Source: Granulicella sp. WH15
GTDB lineage: Bacteria; Acidobacteriota; Terriglobia; Terriglobales; Acidobacteriaceae
Reading direction: 5' to 3'
DNA: 64,000 nucleotides
NCBI RefSeq assembly: GCF_009914315.1
Contig: NZ_CP042596.1
Coordinates: 4,402,001 to 4,466,000, forward strand
The notes beneath the pieces were generated by a model that saw only the letters and a list, made by a program, of their open reading frames with translations, was not told the DNA's origin and made no database searches. Below are positions 48,133 to 57,218 of this stretch, in pieces; position 1 is the stretch's first letter; each line of letters opens with the position of its first letter. The translations under genes were made by a program, and so were the position numbers.

Positions 48133-49569
48133 ATGAAGAAATTGCGTTCCTCGCGATACGTCACCGCCCTGATCGCCGGAGCCTTCTTCATGGAGAACCT
48201 CGACGGCACCGTCATCGCCACGGCGCTGCCCCAGATGGCGCGCAGCTTTCACGTAGGCGCGGTCCATCTCAACATCGGCATGACGGCCTACCTGTTAACG
48301 CTGGCGGTCTTCATCCCCATTAGCGGATGGGTAGCCGACCGCTTCGGCTCGCGCTCGGTCTTTGCCACAGCGATTGCCCTGTTCACCTTTGCCTCGCTGC
48401 TCTGCGGATACTCCCAGACGCTCACGCAGTTCACGCTGATGCGGATTTTGCAGGGTATCGGCGGAGCCATGATGGTGCCGGTGGGACGCCTGATCGTGCT
48501 GCGCACGACGCCCAAGGACCAGTTGACGCAGGCCATCGCGTACATCACCTGGCCGGGCCTGACCGCGCTGGTACTGGGGCCGCCGCTGGGTGGGTTCATT
48601 ACGACCTATGCGAGCTGGCACTGGATCTTCTTTCTCAACCTGCCGCTGGGCGTCGTCGCGCTGGTGCTGACGCTGCTGTGGGTGGAGAACTTCCGCGTCG
48701 ATGAGCATCATCCCTTCGACTGGCTCACGTTCCTGCTAGCGGGCTGCGCTTCGACCGGCATCGTCTACGCCATGGAGAAGCTGGGCGGCGAGGGCGACCG
48801 CTGGCAGATGCCCGCCGTCATCCTTACGCTGAGCCTGCTCAGTGGTGTGCTGGCTGTCGTTGTGGCGCGGCGCAAGCCCGCTACTTCGCTCATTGACTTC
48901 GACTCGCTGCGGCTCAGCAGCTATGCGCTCTCGGTCTATGGGGCCAGCGCCTTTCGCATCGCGGTCTCGGTGCTTCCCTTTCTGCTGCCGCTCATGTTTC
49001 AGATCGCCTTTGGTCTGAATGCATTCACCTCCGGGCTTTATCTGCTCGCTCTTTTTGCGGGCGATCTAAGCATGAAGATCATCGTCATTCCCTTGCTGCG
49101 ACGGTTTGGTTTCCGCCGTATTCTCATCGTCAATGGCGTGATTACGGCGGCGTCAGTGGCGCTGTGTGCGACGCTAAGCCCGGCCACGCCGGTTCCGTTG
49201 CTGCTCGTGATTCTCTTTGCGCATGGGGCGTTTCGGTCGATGGAGTTCACCTGCATGACCACGCTGGCGTACACCGAGATTCCTTCTGAGCGCATGTCGC
49301 GGGCCAATGGGTTTCTCTCGGCGGTGATGCAGCTCAGCATGGGCATGGGGGTTGCCGTCGGGGCGATCACGCTGCGGCTGGTGGCGCACGCGCGTGGGCA
49401 CTCGGCTACTCTGCCTCAGCTACGGGACTTTCATCTAGCCATTCTCTTTATGGCAGTACTGGCGCTGGGGCCTGTGTTCAACTCGCTCAGCCTTGCGCCG
49501 GATGCGGGCGCGACGACCAGTGGGCATCGTCGGCAGGAGTTGGAGGCTCTGGAAGCCGAGGCTCATTAG
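48133..49569 (+). CDS. MFS drug exporter, DHA2 (EmrB/QacA) family
   Basis: This is a 478-residue transporter with 14 hydrophobic segments. DHA2 signatures are ENLDGTVIATALPQMARSF in helix 1, GWVADRFGSRSVF in the loop 2-3 motif A, and LQGIGGAMMVPVGRLIVL plus GPPLGGFITTYASWHWIFF in helices 4-5. It should export hydrophobic compounds using the proton gradient. The gene is divergent from the amidohydrolase (133-base gap) and overlaps the convergent regulator gene by 4 bases at its 3' end. No ribosome-binding site is visible before the ATG; a TAAACT hexamer lies at 48121-48126, so a leaderless mRNA is possible. Confidence 0.9.
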   Translation: MKKLRSSRYVTALIAGAFFMENLDGTVIATALPQMARSFHVGAVHLNIGMTAYLLTLAVFIPISGWVADRFGSRSVFATAIALFTFASLLCGYSQTLTQFTLMRILQGIGGAMMVPVGRLIVLRTTPKDQLTQAIAYITWPGLTALVLGPPLGGFITTYASWHWIFFLNLPLGVVALVLTLLWVENFRVDEHHPFDWLTFLLAGCASTGIVYAMEKLGGEGDRWQMPAVILTLSLLSGVLAVVVARRKPATSLIDFDSLRLSSYALSVYGASAFRIAVSVLPFLLPLMFQIAFGLNAFTSGLYLLALFAGDLSMKIIVIPLLRRFGFRRILIVNGVITAASVALCATLSPATPVPLLLVILFAHGAFRSMEFTCMTTLAYTEIPSERMSRANGFLSAVMQLSMGMGVAVGAITLRLVAHARGHSATLPQLRDFHLAILFMAVLALGPVFNSLSLAPDAGATTSGHRRQELEALEAEAH

Positions 49570-50765
49570 CAACGCCGTACGAGTGCCGGGGCGAAGCTGC
49601 GGCCCTTGTCCAGTGGGTAGATCAGGTCGACGTTGCGCTGCGTGATGAGTTGATGTTTGACGAAGATCGTCGAAGGGGCCATTTTCTTTTGCAGGATCGC
49701 GATGGCCAGCGGAATGATCTCGTCGCCGTAACGTTCCGGAAAATACGCGACCGTGCCCACCAGCCGCGTACCTGGGCGGCGCAGCTCATTGCGTGCATCG
49801 AGGATTGCATTCTGCCCCACCACCGCGCAGTACTCGCTGATGCCTGCCTCGTCGAAGGCTCGCAGCGCAGCCAGCGCACACACGTCGTTGACCGCGCCGA
49901 TCAGAGTTCGGCGCACCGGCGTACGACGCAGGTACTGCCGCATCACGCCAAGGATCTGCTCGAAGTCGCCGCGCCCGTCGAGGTGAGCGATCGGCACGTT
50001 GCCGCTGCTCGGAAGCTCGGTGCGCAGGCCGTCTGCAAAGCCGGTGATGCGCAGTTCCAGCAGCGATCCTGCGATGGGTAACTCGAGCAGGACAAGCTGG
50101 TCGAACATGCCGCCCCAGTGCTCGCGTGCCCAACGGCTCAGCGCCTTGCCGCCGATGAGCCCGGCCTTGTAATTGTTGGCCCCGAAGTAGGTCGCTCCCG
50201 GATGCGGGATCTCGATGGCGATCACCGGGGTGTTGGCCTCGAGAAACTTGGAGGCAATCACCGGGGCTACACGCTCGTAGGTCTGGAACTCCAGAATCAG
50301 GTCGACGCCTTCCCTGATGAGCAGATCCGCGTTGCGCAGCGCCTCGCGGGCCGAGTAGCGGTTGTTCACCGTGATGAGGTGGACATGCTCGCGCGCCGCC
50401 GCCGTCTCGATGTTCTGCATCACCGAGCGGCAGAACTCGGAGTCGCCCTGCGCGGCGAAGCCGATGCGGAGCTGCCGCGTCGCCACGGTCTCGAAGCGGT
50501 TGCGATAGACGCCTGCGCCTGCTCGCTCGAGCAACCCGCCGTGTACCAGCGTGCGCAGTAGGCGAAACGTCGTGGTCTTGGGAAGCCCGGTACGGCTTAC
50601 GATCTCGGCCAGGTGAAGCTCTTCTCCGCGATGGCGAAACGCCTTGAGCACCTCGCACGCACGCAGCACGGTGACCGACTCGTTGCGGTCGCCGCGCCGC
50701 GTGGGCGTCTCCAGATCGTCTTCGTCATCCAGCAGCAGATCGCTTGGATCTTCCAACTCTTCCAT
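49566..50765 (-). CDS. chimeric regulator: IclR-type winged helix fused to a sugar-binding PBP domain
   Basis: The 399-residue protein has an acidic N-terminal leader (about 1-27) and an IclR-type winged helix (about 28-95: VTVLRACEVLKAFRHRGEEL, EIVSRTGLPKTTTFRLLRTL). In place of the IclR effector domain it has a type 1 periplasmic-binding-protein domain like those of LacI regulators and ribose-type binding proteins (RIGFAAQGDSEFCRSVMQNI, TPVIAIEIPHPGATYFGANN, AGLIGGKAL). It is probably a sugar-responsive regulator. The start is the ATG at 50765; a TTG at 50768 has better ribosome-binding-site spacing and would add one residue. It lies 17-20 bases downstream of a receptor gene, so the two are likely cotranscribed. 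Confidence 0.87.
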   Translation of the reverse strand: MEELEDPSDLLLDDEDDLETPTRRGDRNESVTVLRACEVLKAFRHRGEELHLAEIVSRTGLPKTTTFRLLRTLVHGGLLERAGAGVYRNRFETVATRQLRIGFAAQGDSEFCRSVMQNIETAAAREHVHLITVNNRYSAREALRNADLLIREGVDLILEFQTYERVAPVIASKFLEANTPVIAIEIPHPGATYFGANNYKAGLIGGKALSRWAREHWGGMFDQLVLLELPIAGSLLELRITGFADGLRTELPSSGNVPIAHLDGRGDFEQILGVMRQYLRRTPVRRTLIGAVNDVCALAALRAFDEAGISEYCAVVGQNAILDARNELRRPGTRLVGTVAYFPERYGDEIIPLAIAILQKKMAPSTIFVKHQLITQRNVDLIYPLDKGRSFAPALVRRC

Positions 50766-50785
50766 CAAATCCCTGCTCCTTTGAC

Positions 50786-53700
50786 TTAGAACGTGATGCG
50801 CACGGCGGCCTGATTCTGGCGCGCCGCCACGTAGGAGTTCGTCGTCGTGATGGTGCCGAGGCTGGTGCTCGTCACCGAGTTGTTCGGCGTGCCGAACTCT
50901 GGGTGGTTGAGTACGTTGAACGACTCGATCCGCAGTTGAATATCCACTGGCCTGATCTTCACGTTCTTCATCACCGACATATCCAGGTTTGCGAGTCCTG
51001 GGCCGCGCAGCAGGTTGCGCGACGAAGTACCGAAGAAGCCGGGTGCGGGATTGGCGAAGGCAGCGGGGTTGAACCAGTGGTTGATGTTCTTCACAAAACC
51101 TGCCGGGAAAGGGTTGCCAACCTCGTTTGCGCGCTCCGAGTTGGCCTCGTTGATGCTGCCTACATCGGAGCCAGCGATGGAGAAGGGGAAGCCGCCCTGC
51201 AGTGTGCCGATGGCGTTGACCTGCCAGCCGCTGATGATCTTGCGCACCACCACCGGCGTCGTTGCGCCGATGCGCTGCTCTTCGCCGAAGGGCAGGTTGT
51301 AGAGCGCGCTCAGGACAAAGCGCTGGCCTACGTCGTAGGACGACCGCGCGTAGTCGCAGCGGGGGCAGTGACCGTTCTGGAAGCCGTAAGCTCCGCCTGC
51401 ATCGCCTGTGAGGGCTGCAGCGGCACTCTTGATGTCCATCATCTTCGACCAGGCATAGCCCGCGCTCAGCGTGATGTTCTTCGAGCGACGCTCCACCTTT
51501 GCGTTTAGCGCGTTGTAATTCGAATAGCCGCTCCAGTCCTCGAGGATCACCAGGCCGAGGTTCTTGTAAGGCCGCCGCGCTGTCTTGTTCGCAACAGAGG
51601 TATCCGACGGGTTGCAGTTTGTGGTGGCATTGCAGGGCGTGGGCTGGTTGGGGTTGGTGCGAATGTTCAGGTGCGTGCCCTTGTTGCCCACGTACTCCAG
51701 CGTGAAGATCGTCTTGCTGTCGAGCTGCTGCTCCACACCCAGCGAGTAGTCCTGCACGTAGGGGTTCAGCTTGTGCTGCGCGGCGATCTGCAGGCTTCCG
51801 TTGATGAAGGTCGCCGGAGTCGCCGCCCCGACGGAGAGAGGCGGGAAGAGGGTGTCAGTCTGGTAGATGGGACCTTTGACCGCAGTGGAGGTGTAGAGCT
51901 GCGTCGGCGCGAAGGGAAAGACCGCGGTGGAGGAAACGAACTCGTTGGTCTCGAAGGTGTCGTAGAAGATGCCGTAACCGCCGCGGAAGACCGTGGTGGC
52001 GTTGGCGAAGGGACGGAAGGCGAATCCGAAGCGCGGTGCCCATACGTTCTTCACCGCAGGCCCTGGTCCGCGCTGTCCATCGGCGGTGTAGAGGCCGCCG
52101 CCGTAGGTCTGGGCCACCGCCGCGTTGGCCATGAAGAGACCGCCGCCGTTGGCTGGATTGAACCAGGCCATGTGGTTCTGCTCCTCATAGGGAATGGTCT
52201 GGAAGTCATAGCGCACGCCCATGTTCAGTGTCAGCTTGGGGGTTACCTTCCAGTCGTCTTGCAGGTAGGGTGCCCAGGCTTTGAAGTGGATGTGGACCGA
52301 GTTGCCCGTCTGCACGTCGGAGATCGGACCGGGCTGCGCGTCCTGCGCCTTCAGCGGCGTGCCCAGCAGCAGGTCGGCGATCTGGTTGTGGCTTAGCGAG
52401 CCGTCGAAGGTGAAGTTTCCTTCGGGGTTCACCGTGCTCTGCCGGTCCAGCACGACGTCGCGCCAGTCAAAGCCGAAGTTGAAGGTGTGGCGGCCACGCG
52501 TGTAGGAGATGGAGTCGGAGAGGTCCCACGCGGGTTGCAGGCTGCCCGTGGGCAGGTTCGCGGGCCGCCACCGAGCTGAGATTCTGCGTGGCGCTGCTGC
52601 CCGATGTCTGCGCCAGACCGGCGCTCAGGCCGAGCACGGGATAGTTCGCGTCCGGCATCTGGAAGATGTTGCTGAAGCCCAGAGCCGCTGCGTCGGCCTG
52701 CGTGATCTGGTAGCCGAGCCGCAGCACCTGCGCCTCCAGGTAGCCCACGCGGACCTGGTTCAACAGGTTGGGGTTGAAGATGTGGGTCTCAGTAAGTTGG
52801 TAGTTGCGCGTCACCTGATTCTGCGAAGAGGTCGTGTACTTGGTCAGCGCGGGGTTCAGCACGTACACGTCGGCGATTGTGGTGCGGCCGAAGATGGAAT
52901 CCTTGGGGCCGATCACGTGGTCGATGCGGTAGGTCTGCTGGTTGGAGGTGACGGTGAAGGGCGAGTTGGTGCTGTAGTTGTAGCCTGCGGCCGTCGCATT
53001 TGGCGGAGCGAATAGCTCAGCCGCGGCCAGCTTGCCCAGGCGCGAGAAGCGCGTGCTTGGAATGACATACGCGCCGTTTGCGTTGGTGGTGAACGGAAGC
53101 TGCGTCAGTGGGTCGATGATGGTCGCATTGGGATTGGGGTTGAAGGATGAGGTCTGGAAGATGCCGTTCAGCTCGTCGCTGGTCGGCATGTAACCCGTCA
53201 CCGTCTGCTGAGAGCGGATACGCATTCCCTCGAAGTTGGCGAAGAAGAAGGTCTTGTTGCGGCCGTTGTAGATATGAGGAATAAGGATCGGGCCGCCCAG
53301 CGAGTAGCCGAACTGGTTCTGCTTGAGCGGGGCCACCGGCTGCGGGTAGACGTTGAAGTAATTGCGCGCGTCCACGGCTGTGTTGCGGATGAACTCGAAG
53401 GCGCTGCCGTGCAGGCTGTTGGTGCCCGACTTGGTGCTCAGGTTCACTTGATTTGCGCCGAAGCCGTACTCAGCCGAGTAGGTCTTGGTCTGCTCCTTGA
53501 ACTCCTGCACGGCGTCGACCGAGATATCGAAGGCCGGGGTTACGTAGGACGTATCGGTGATGGTTGTGCCGTCTAATGTGTAACTGTTTGAGGCACTTAC
53601 TCCGCCGCCGATGCTGATGGCGTCACCCGCGCCGTAACGGTAGGTCGATTGCTCGCCGCCGGTCTGCACCGCGCCCGGCTCGAGGAAGAGCAGGCTTACG

Positions 53701-54170
53701 AAGCTGCGGCCGTTCAAGGGCAGCTCGGTCACCTGCTTCTGGTCGATGACCTGTCCGATGGAGGAGGAGTCGGTGTCGAGCGTCAGCGAGTTGGCGTTGA
53801 CCTCGATCCGCTCGTCCATGGTGCCGATCGAGAGCGCCATGTCTACGCGTACGGTCTGGTCCACCTGCAGGGTGATGCCGTTCCGCACTTCGGTCTTGAA
53901 GCCCTGCATCTCCGCCGTCACCATGTAGGCTCCGGGGAGCAGGAGGGTCGCGGTGAAGTCGCCGGAGCTGTCGGTGGTCAGGGTGCGGCTACCCGAGGTG
54001 CCGGTGTTGCGCACCGTCACCTTCGCCCCGGAGACGATGGCTCCGGTCGGGTCGGTCAGGCGTCCGGTGATCGTTCCCGTGGTGTTCTGCGCGGCGGCAT
54101 CTCGCGTCGTCACAGCGCTTAAGACAAACGTAACCAGAACCAGCACGTATTTCAGAGTTCGCGTCGACAT
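50786..54170 (-). CDS. TonB-dependent receptor, Oar-like (frameshifted once in this sequence)
   Basis: This outer-membrane receptor has a signal peptide (TLKYVLVLVTFVLSAVTTRD region), a carboxypeptidase-regulatory domain (TITGRLTDPTGAIVSGAKVT, DSSGDFTATLLLPGAYMVTA) and a plug (QVTELPLNGRSFVSLLFLEP). The barrel ends AAVRITF. The ATG at 54170 has an AGGAG ribosome-binding site. The frame breaks near 52560-52575, after SATQNLSS; the barrel then continues as LPTGSLQPAWDLSDSISYTR. Restoring two bases (for example a CG in a CGCG tract) gives about 1128 residues. Coding resumes immediately, so sequence error is likelier than loss of function. It is followed by the chimeric regulator gene and preceded by kdgT. 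Confidence 0.87.
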
Positions 54171-54499
54171 CGGAGGGCTCCTGTTCACCACGCTGACCAG
54201 CGAGTACAACCCGGACGTCCGGCAGGCAGGTGTCATGAATCGAGCGCAACCGTACCGATGCCGTGGAAATGGTGTCAACGGTGCTGGCTCGCCTCCGGGT
54301 GGCGGGAACCGGTTGTTCCGTCATGCGGTCCGACCTGTGCGGGGTGCGGGGCGGGACGAAACGGGAAAGATCAATAAATATGAGGGATCTGTGCGTTTTT
54401 CTCTGGATACCGGATTGGTGCCGTCTCCGAAAAGCGGCTTTGCAGGTGGCGAGCATCTATTCCGCAGATCGGATCTGATTCCGAACCAGCTCTCAGAAC
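54171..54499. other. gene-free interval between kdgT and the receptor
   Basis: These 329 bases hold no supported gene or repeat. The minus-strand receptor must be driven from here if it is not cotranscribed with kdgT. An AT-rich patch (54360-54390, ATCAATAAATATGAGG) is the only visible promoter-like composition. No terminator hairpin was seen after kdgT. Confidence 0.5.
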
Positions 54500-55456
54500 T
54501 TACTCTGACCTGCCCCGGCGGACGCGCGCGTACCACCATGCGGTCAGTGGCGGGGCCAGCAGGCTGGTTACGACTACGCTGGCGGCTACCAGCACCGTCG
54601 CCGACTTAGCCGCGGCTGCATACTCGGGATTGGCTGCTGCCACCAGCATGGGGACTGCGGCGGCGTTGCCCGCCGTGGTGGCTGCCGCGATGCCCGCCGT
54701 GCCGTTGCCGCCAATCAGCCGGTCTACTGTCATCAGAACCAGGGCCGAGCCTGCGAGTGTTGCAAGGCCGAGGCCGAGGCCCAGAGCTCCGGCGGTCCAG
54801 ACCAGGTGCAGGTCCAGCGTGGTGCCCAGCGCAAAGGCGAAGAACGGGATCATCACCGGAGCGCCCTGGCCCAAGAAGGAACGCATCTCCGGGTCGAGGT
54901 TGCCGAGCAACATGCCCACGCAGAGGGGCAGGATCGCGCCCAGCATCGTCTGCCACGGAAAAGCCGAGAGGCCCGCGACGCCGAGCGTGACCATGGTGAG
55001 GAAGGGGCCGGACTCGAGCGCCATGACCGCGTAGGAGGCCGCGTCCTGGGCGCTGCCGTAGCGGCGCATCAAGGCCATGTAGAGGCCGCCGTTGGTGTCG
55101 TTGATGGCCGCGACCACAGCCAGGGTGGAGAGGCCCGCGAACCAGCCGGAGGTGACCGGGCGGGAGCCTAAGAAGTGGCCCAGGATGGTGCCGGTCAGGA
55201 TGCCGAGAGCGATCTTGGCCGCCATCAGCGCGCCGCCGCGACGCACGATGATGGGGAGCGAGTGGGCCGAGATAGTCGAGCCCATGCAGACGTAGAAGAC
55301 GGCCAGGATGGGGAGTGCGCCGGTGAAGAGGGCGTTGGTGAAGGAGCCGAAGAAGGGACCGGCGTGAGGAGCGAAGGTGGCGATCAGTGCGCCACAGGCG
55401 AGGGGGACCATCATCATGCCGCCGGGAAGCTGCTCGATTGTGGCCTTGATCTTCAT
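54500..55456 (-). CDS. kdgT: 2-keto-3-deoxygluconate permease
   Basis: This inner-membrane symporter for 2-keto-3-deoxygluconate belongs to the KdgT family. The 318-residue protein opens with MKIKATIEQLPGGMMMVPLA and has about ten hydrophobic helices. Family landmarks include ATFAPHAGPFFGSFTNALFT, STLAVVAAINDTNGGLYMAL, ALESGPFLTMVTLG and IGGNGTAGIAAATTAGNAAA. The ATG at 55456 matches the family N-terminus although no ribosome-binding site is obvious; the frame is open to 55522. Its position before a receptor and a sugar-type regulator suggests a small uptake unit for breakdown products of pectin or another uronic-acid polymer. Confidence 0.93.
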   Translation of the reverse strand: MKIKATIEQLPGGMMMVPLACGALIATFAPHAGPFFGSFTNALFTGALPILAVFYVCMGSTISAHSLPIIVRRGGALMAAKIALGILTGTILGHFLGSRPVTSGWFAGLSTLAVVAAINDTNGGLYMALMRRYGSAQDAASYAVMALESGPFLTMVTLGVAGLSAFPWQTMLGAILPLCVGMLLGNLDPEMRSFLGQGAPVMIPFFAFALGTTLDLHLVWTAGALGLGLGLATLAGSALVLMTVDRLIGGNGTAGIAAATTAGNAAAVPMLVAAANPEYAAAAKSATVLVAASVVVTSLLAPPLTAWWYARVRRGRSE

Positions 55457-55502
55457 AGTTTTTGGCTCGCACCATTCTAGGGCCGGGAGAAGTGAACTGA
55501 CA

Positions 55503-55550
55503 CGCGAAGCGTCCAAAACCACACGAAGTGCCGCCCGCCCGGCGTGAGGG
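55503..55550. repeat. dispersed repeat C, copy 3
   Basis: GCGAAGCGTCCAAAACCACA, then CGAAGTGCCGCCCGCCCGGC and GTGAGGGCG. It is nearly identical to copy 2 at 27683-27730, differing at two bases. It is followed directly by repeat B3. Confidence 0.8.
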
Positions 55551-55561
55551 CGATTTTGCCT

Positions 55562-55705
55562 TTGTTTTGTGGCTGGGAGAGAAAAGCATCCCTCGGGCTA
55601 AAGCCCGGACCTACTCAAAAGCAACGGCAAGAACAAAAACAGAAGCAGATTCCTCCGCTTCGCTCCTGAATGACAACCAAGAGAACAAACAACAGCAAAA
55701 GCAAA
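55562..55705. repeat. dispersed repeat B, copy 3
   Basis: It contains CTCGGGCTAAAGCCCGGACC, AAGCAACGGCAAGAAC and the 34-base block at 55644-55677 identical to copies 1 and 2. It ends just before the terminator at 55711. Confidence 0.85.
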
Positions 55706-55707
55706 CA

Positions 55708-55742
55708 AAAGACCTGTGGCTGCAGAAGCGGCCACAGGTCAG
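55708..55742 (-). terminator. intrinsic terminator of the efflux operon
   Basis: GACCTGTGGC (55711-55720) pairs perfectly with GCCACAGGTC (55731-55740). Read on the minus strand the stem is followed by TTTTGTTTGC. It lies 17 bases after the stop codon of the outer-membrane factor gene. Confidence 0.85.
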
Positions 55743-55758
55743 AAGAAGACGGTACGGG

Positions 55759-57207
55759 TTAGTTTTTGGGGAGCTGGGTTGCGTCCCAACCTCCGCCCAG
55801 GGCGATCTGGAGTTGGGCGGCGGCTACGATGCGGCGGGCCGTGAGGGCGGCGGCGGCACGCTCGTCTGTCAGCTCGATGGTCTGGTCGGTGAGTACCTCG
55901 AGGTACAGGGCGAGGCCGCGCTTGTAACGCAGCGTGGCCAGCTCGGTGCTGCGCCTGGCCGAGGCTACGGCGCGGTCCTGAACGGCTGCCTCCTCTTCGA
56001 GTACGCGGAGCGCGGCCAACTGGTCTTCCACGTCGCGGAAGGCCGAGAGTACCTGCTGGCGATAGAGCGCGGTAGCCTGCTCGCGCTGGGCGAGGGCGTA
56101 GTCGACCTGCGCCTTTCTGCGTCCGGCGTCGAAGAGGGTCTCGTTGATGCCGGGACCGGCGTTCCAGCCAGCGCTGCCCGAGTTGAAGAGGCTGGTGATG
56201 GCGTCGCTCTCGATGCTGCCCGAGGCTCCCAGGCTGACGGTGGGGTAGTAGGCGGCTTTGGCTACGCCGATGAGCGCGTTGGCCGAGGCGACGCGGCGCT
56301 CGGCGGTGGCGATGTCCGGGCGGCGCTGGAGCAGCTCGGAGGGAATGCCCGTGGGGATGCTGGGCGGATCGCCGACGATGGGATTCTCCGCGATATGGAA
56401 GCCGGTGGCGGCGACGCCGACCAGCACGGCGATGGCGTGCTCGTACTGGGCGCGCTGCACGCCGAGATCGACCAACTGGGCACGGGTCTCTTCGAGCTGC
56501 GCGGTGGCCTGCTCTACGTCGCTCTCGCTGGCCAGGCCGCCGGTGAAGCGGTCCTTGGTGAGTTGGAGGGAGGCAGCAAAGGCCTCGATCGTAGAGCGGA
56601 GGAGCTGGGCCTGCAGGTCGATGCCGCGGATCTGGAGGTAGGTGGTGGCCAGCATCCCTTGCAGGCTGAGGCGGGTGTTGGCGAGATCGGCTGCAGAGGC
56701 CTGCGCGCTGGCCGAGGCGGACTCGATCTGGCGGCGGACCGCGCCCCAGAGATCGGGCTCCCAGGAGATGTTGAGGGGAATGAGGAAGTCCCAGTAGTCC
56801 TGAGCCGAGTTGGCCGGGCGCAGGGGCCGGGTGCTGGAGATGCGATTGCGATTGGCGGAGCCGCCGAGCGAGACCGTGGGGAAGAGCGAGGAGTGAACCT
56901 CGCGGACGAGGTCGTGGGCCTGCTCGTAGGCGTGCAGGGCCGCGGCGATGTTCTGGTTGGCCGTGGCGCACTGCTGCTCGAGCGTGTTGAGCTGCGCATC
57001 CTGGTAGATGGCCCACCAGGTGCCGCGATCGGTGCCGTCGGCTGGCGTGGCGGTGGTCCAGGCGCCGTTGTGGCCGTTGTCCGAGTAGGCCGCGGGCGGA
57101 GGCGCGGGCATCGCGGGGGCCTTGGTGTAGTTGGGCCCGACCTTGCAACCTGCCAGTACCAGCAGGGCAAAGAGTGCGGTCTGATTGGAGAGATGGCGAA
57201 GGTTCAT
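55759..57207 (-). CDS. outer-membrane efflux lipoprotein, NodT/OprM family
   Basis: This is the outer-membrane channel of a tripartite efflux pump. The 482-residue product has a lipoprotein signal ending in the lipobox LAGC with the lipidated Cys at residue 21, then KVGPNY, the usual OprM/NodT start. Two repeated TolC-type halves follow (DLWGAVRRQIESASASAQAS and the later GWNAGPGINETLFDAGRRKA). I start at the ATG at 57207, which has an AGGAG ribosome-binding site and gives a correct lipoprotein signal. It begins 11 bases after the adaptor gene stop and is the last gene of the operon. Confidence 0.93.
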   Translation of the reverse strand: MNLRHLSNQTALFALLVLAGCKVGPNYTKAPAMPAPPPAAYSDNGHNGAWTTATPADGTDRGTWWAIYQDAQLNTLEQQCATANQNIAAALHAYEQAHDLVREVHSSLFPTVSLGGSANRNRISSTRPLRPANSAQDYWDFLIPLNISWEPDLWGAVRRQIESASASAQASAADLANTRLSLQGMLATTYLQIRGIDLQAQLLRSTIEAFAASLQLTKDRFTGGLASESDVEQATAQLEETRAQLVDLGVQRAQYEHAIAVLVGVAATGFHIAENPIVGDPPSIPTGIPSELLQRRPDIATAERRVASANALIGVAKAAYYPTVSLGASGSIESDAITSLFNSGSAGWNAGPGINETLFDAGRRKAQVDYALAQREQATALYRQQVLSAFRDVEDQLAALRVLEEEAAVQDRAVASARRSTELATLRYKRGLALYLEVLTDQTIELTDERAAAALTARRIVAAAQLQIALGGGWDATQLPKN

Positions 57208-57218
57208 CACTCGACTCC

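Larger units (their letters stand above)
55457..55758. other. gene-free interval with repeats C3 and B3
   Basis: This 302-base gap lies between the 5' end of kdgT and the 3' end of the efflux operon. It contains repeat C3, then repeat B3, then the efflux-operon terminator. The kdgT promoter must lie at the left edge (55457-55500), where nothing convincing is seen. Confidence 0.6.
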
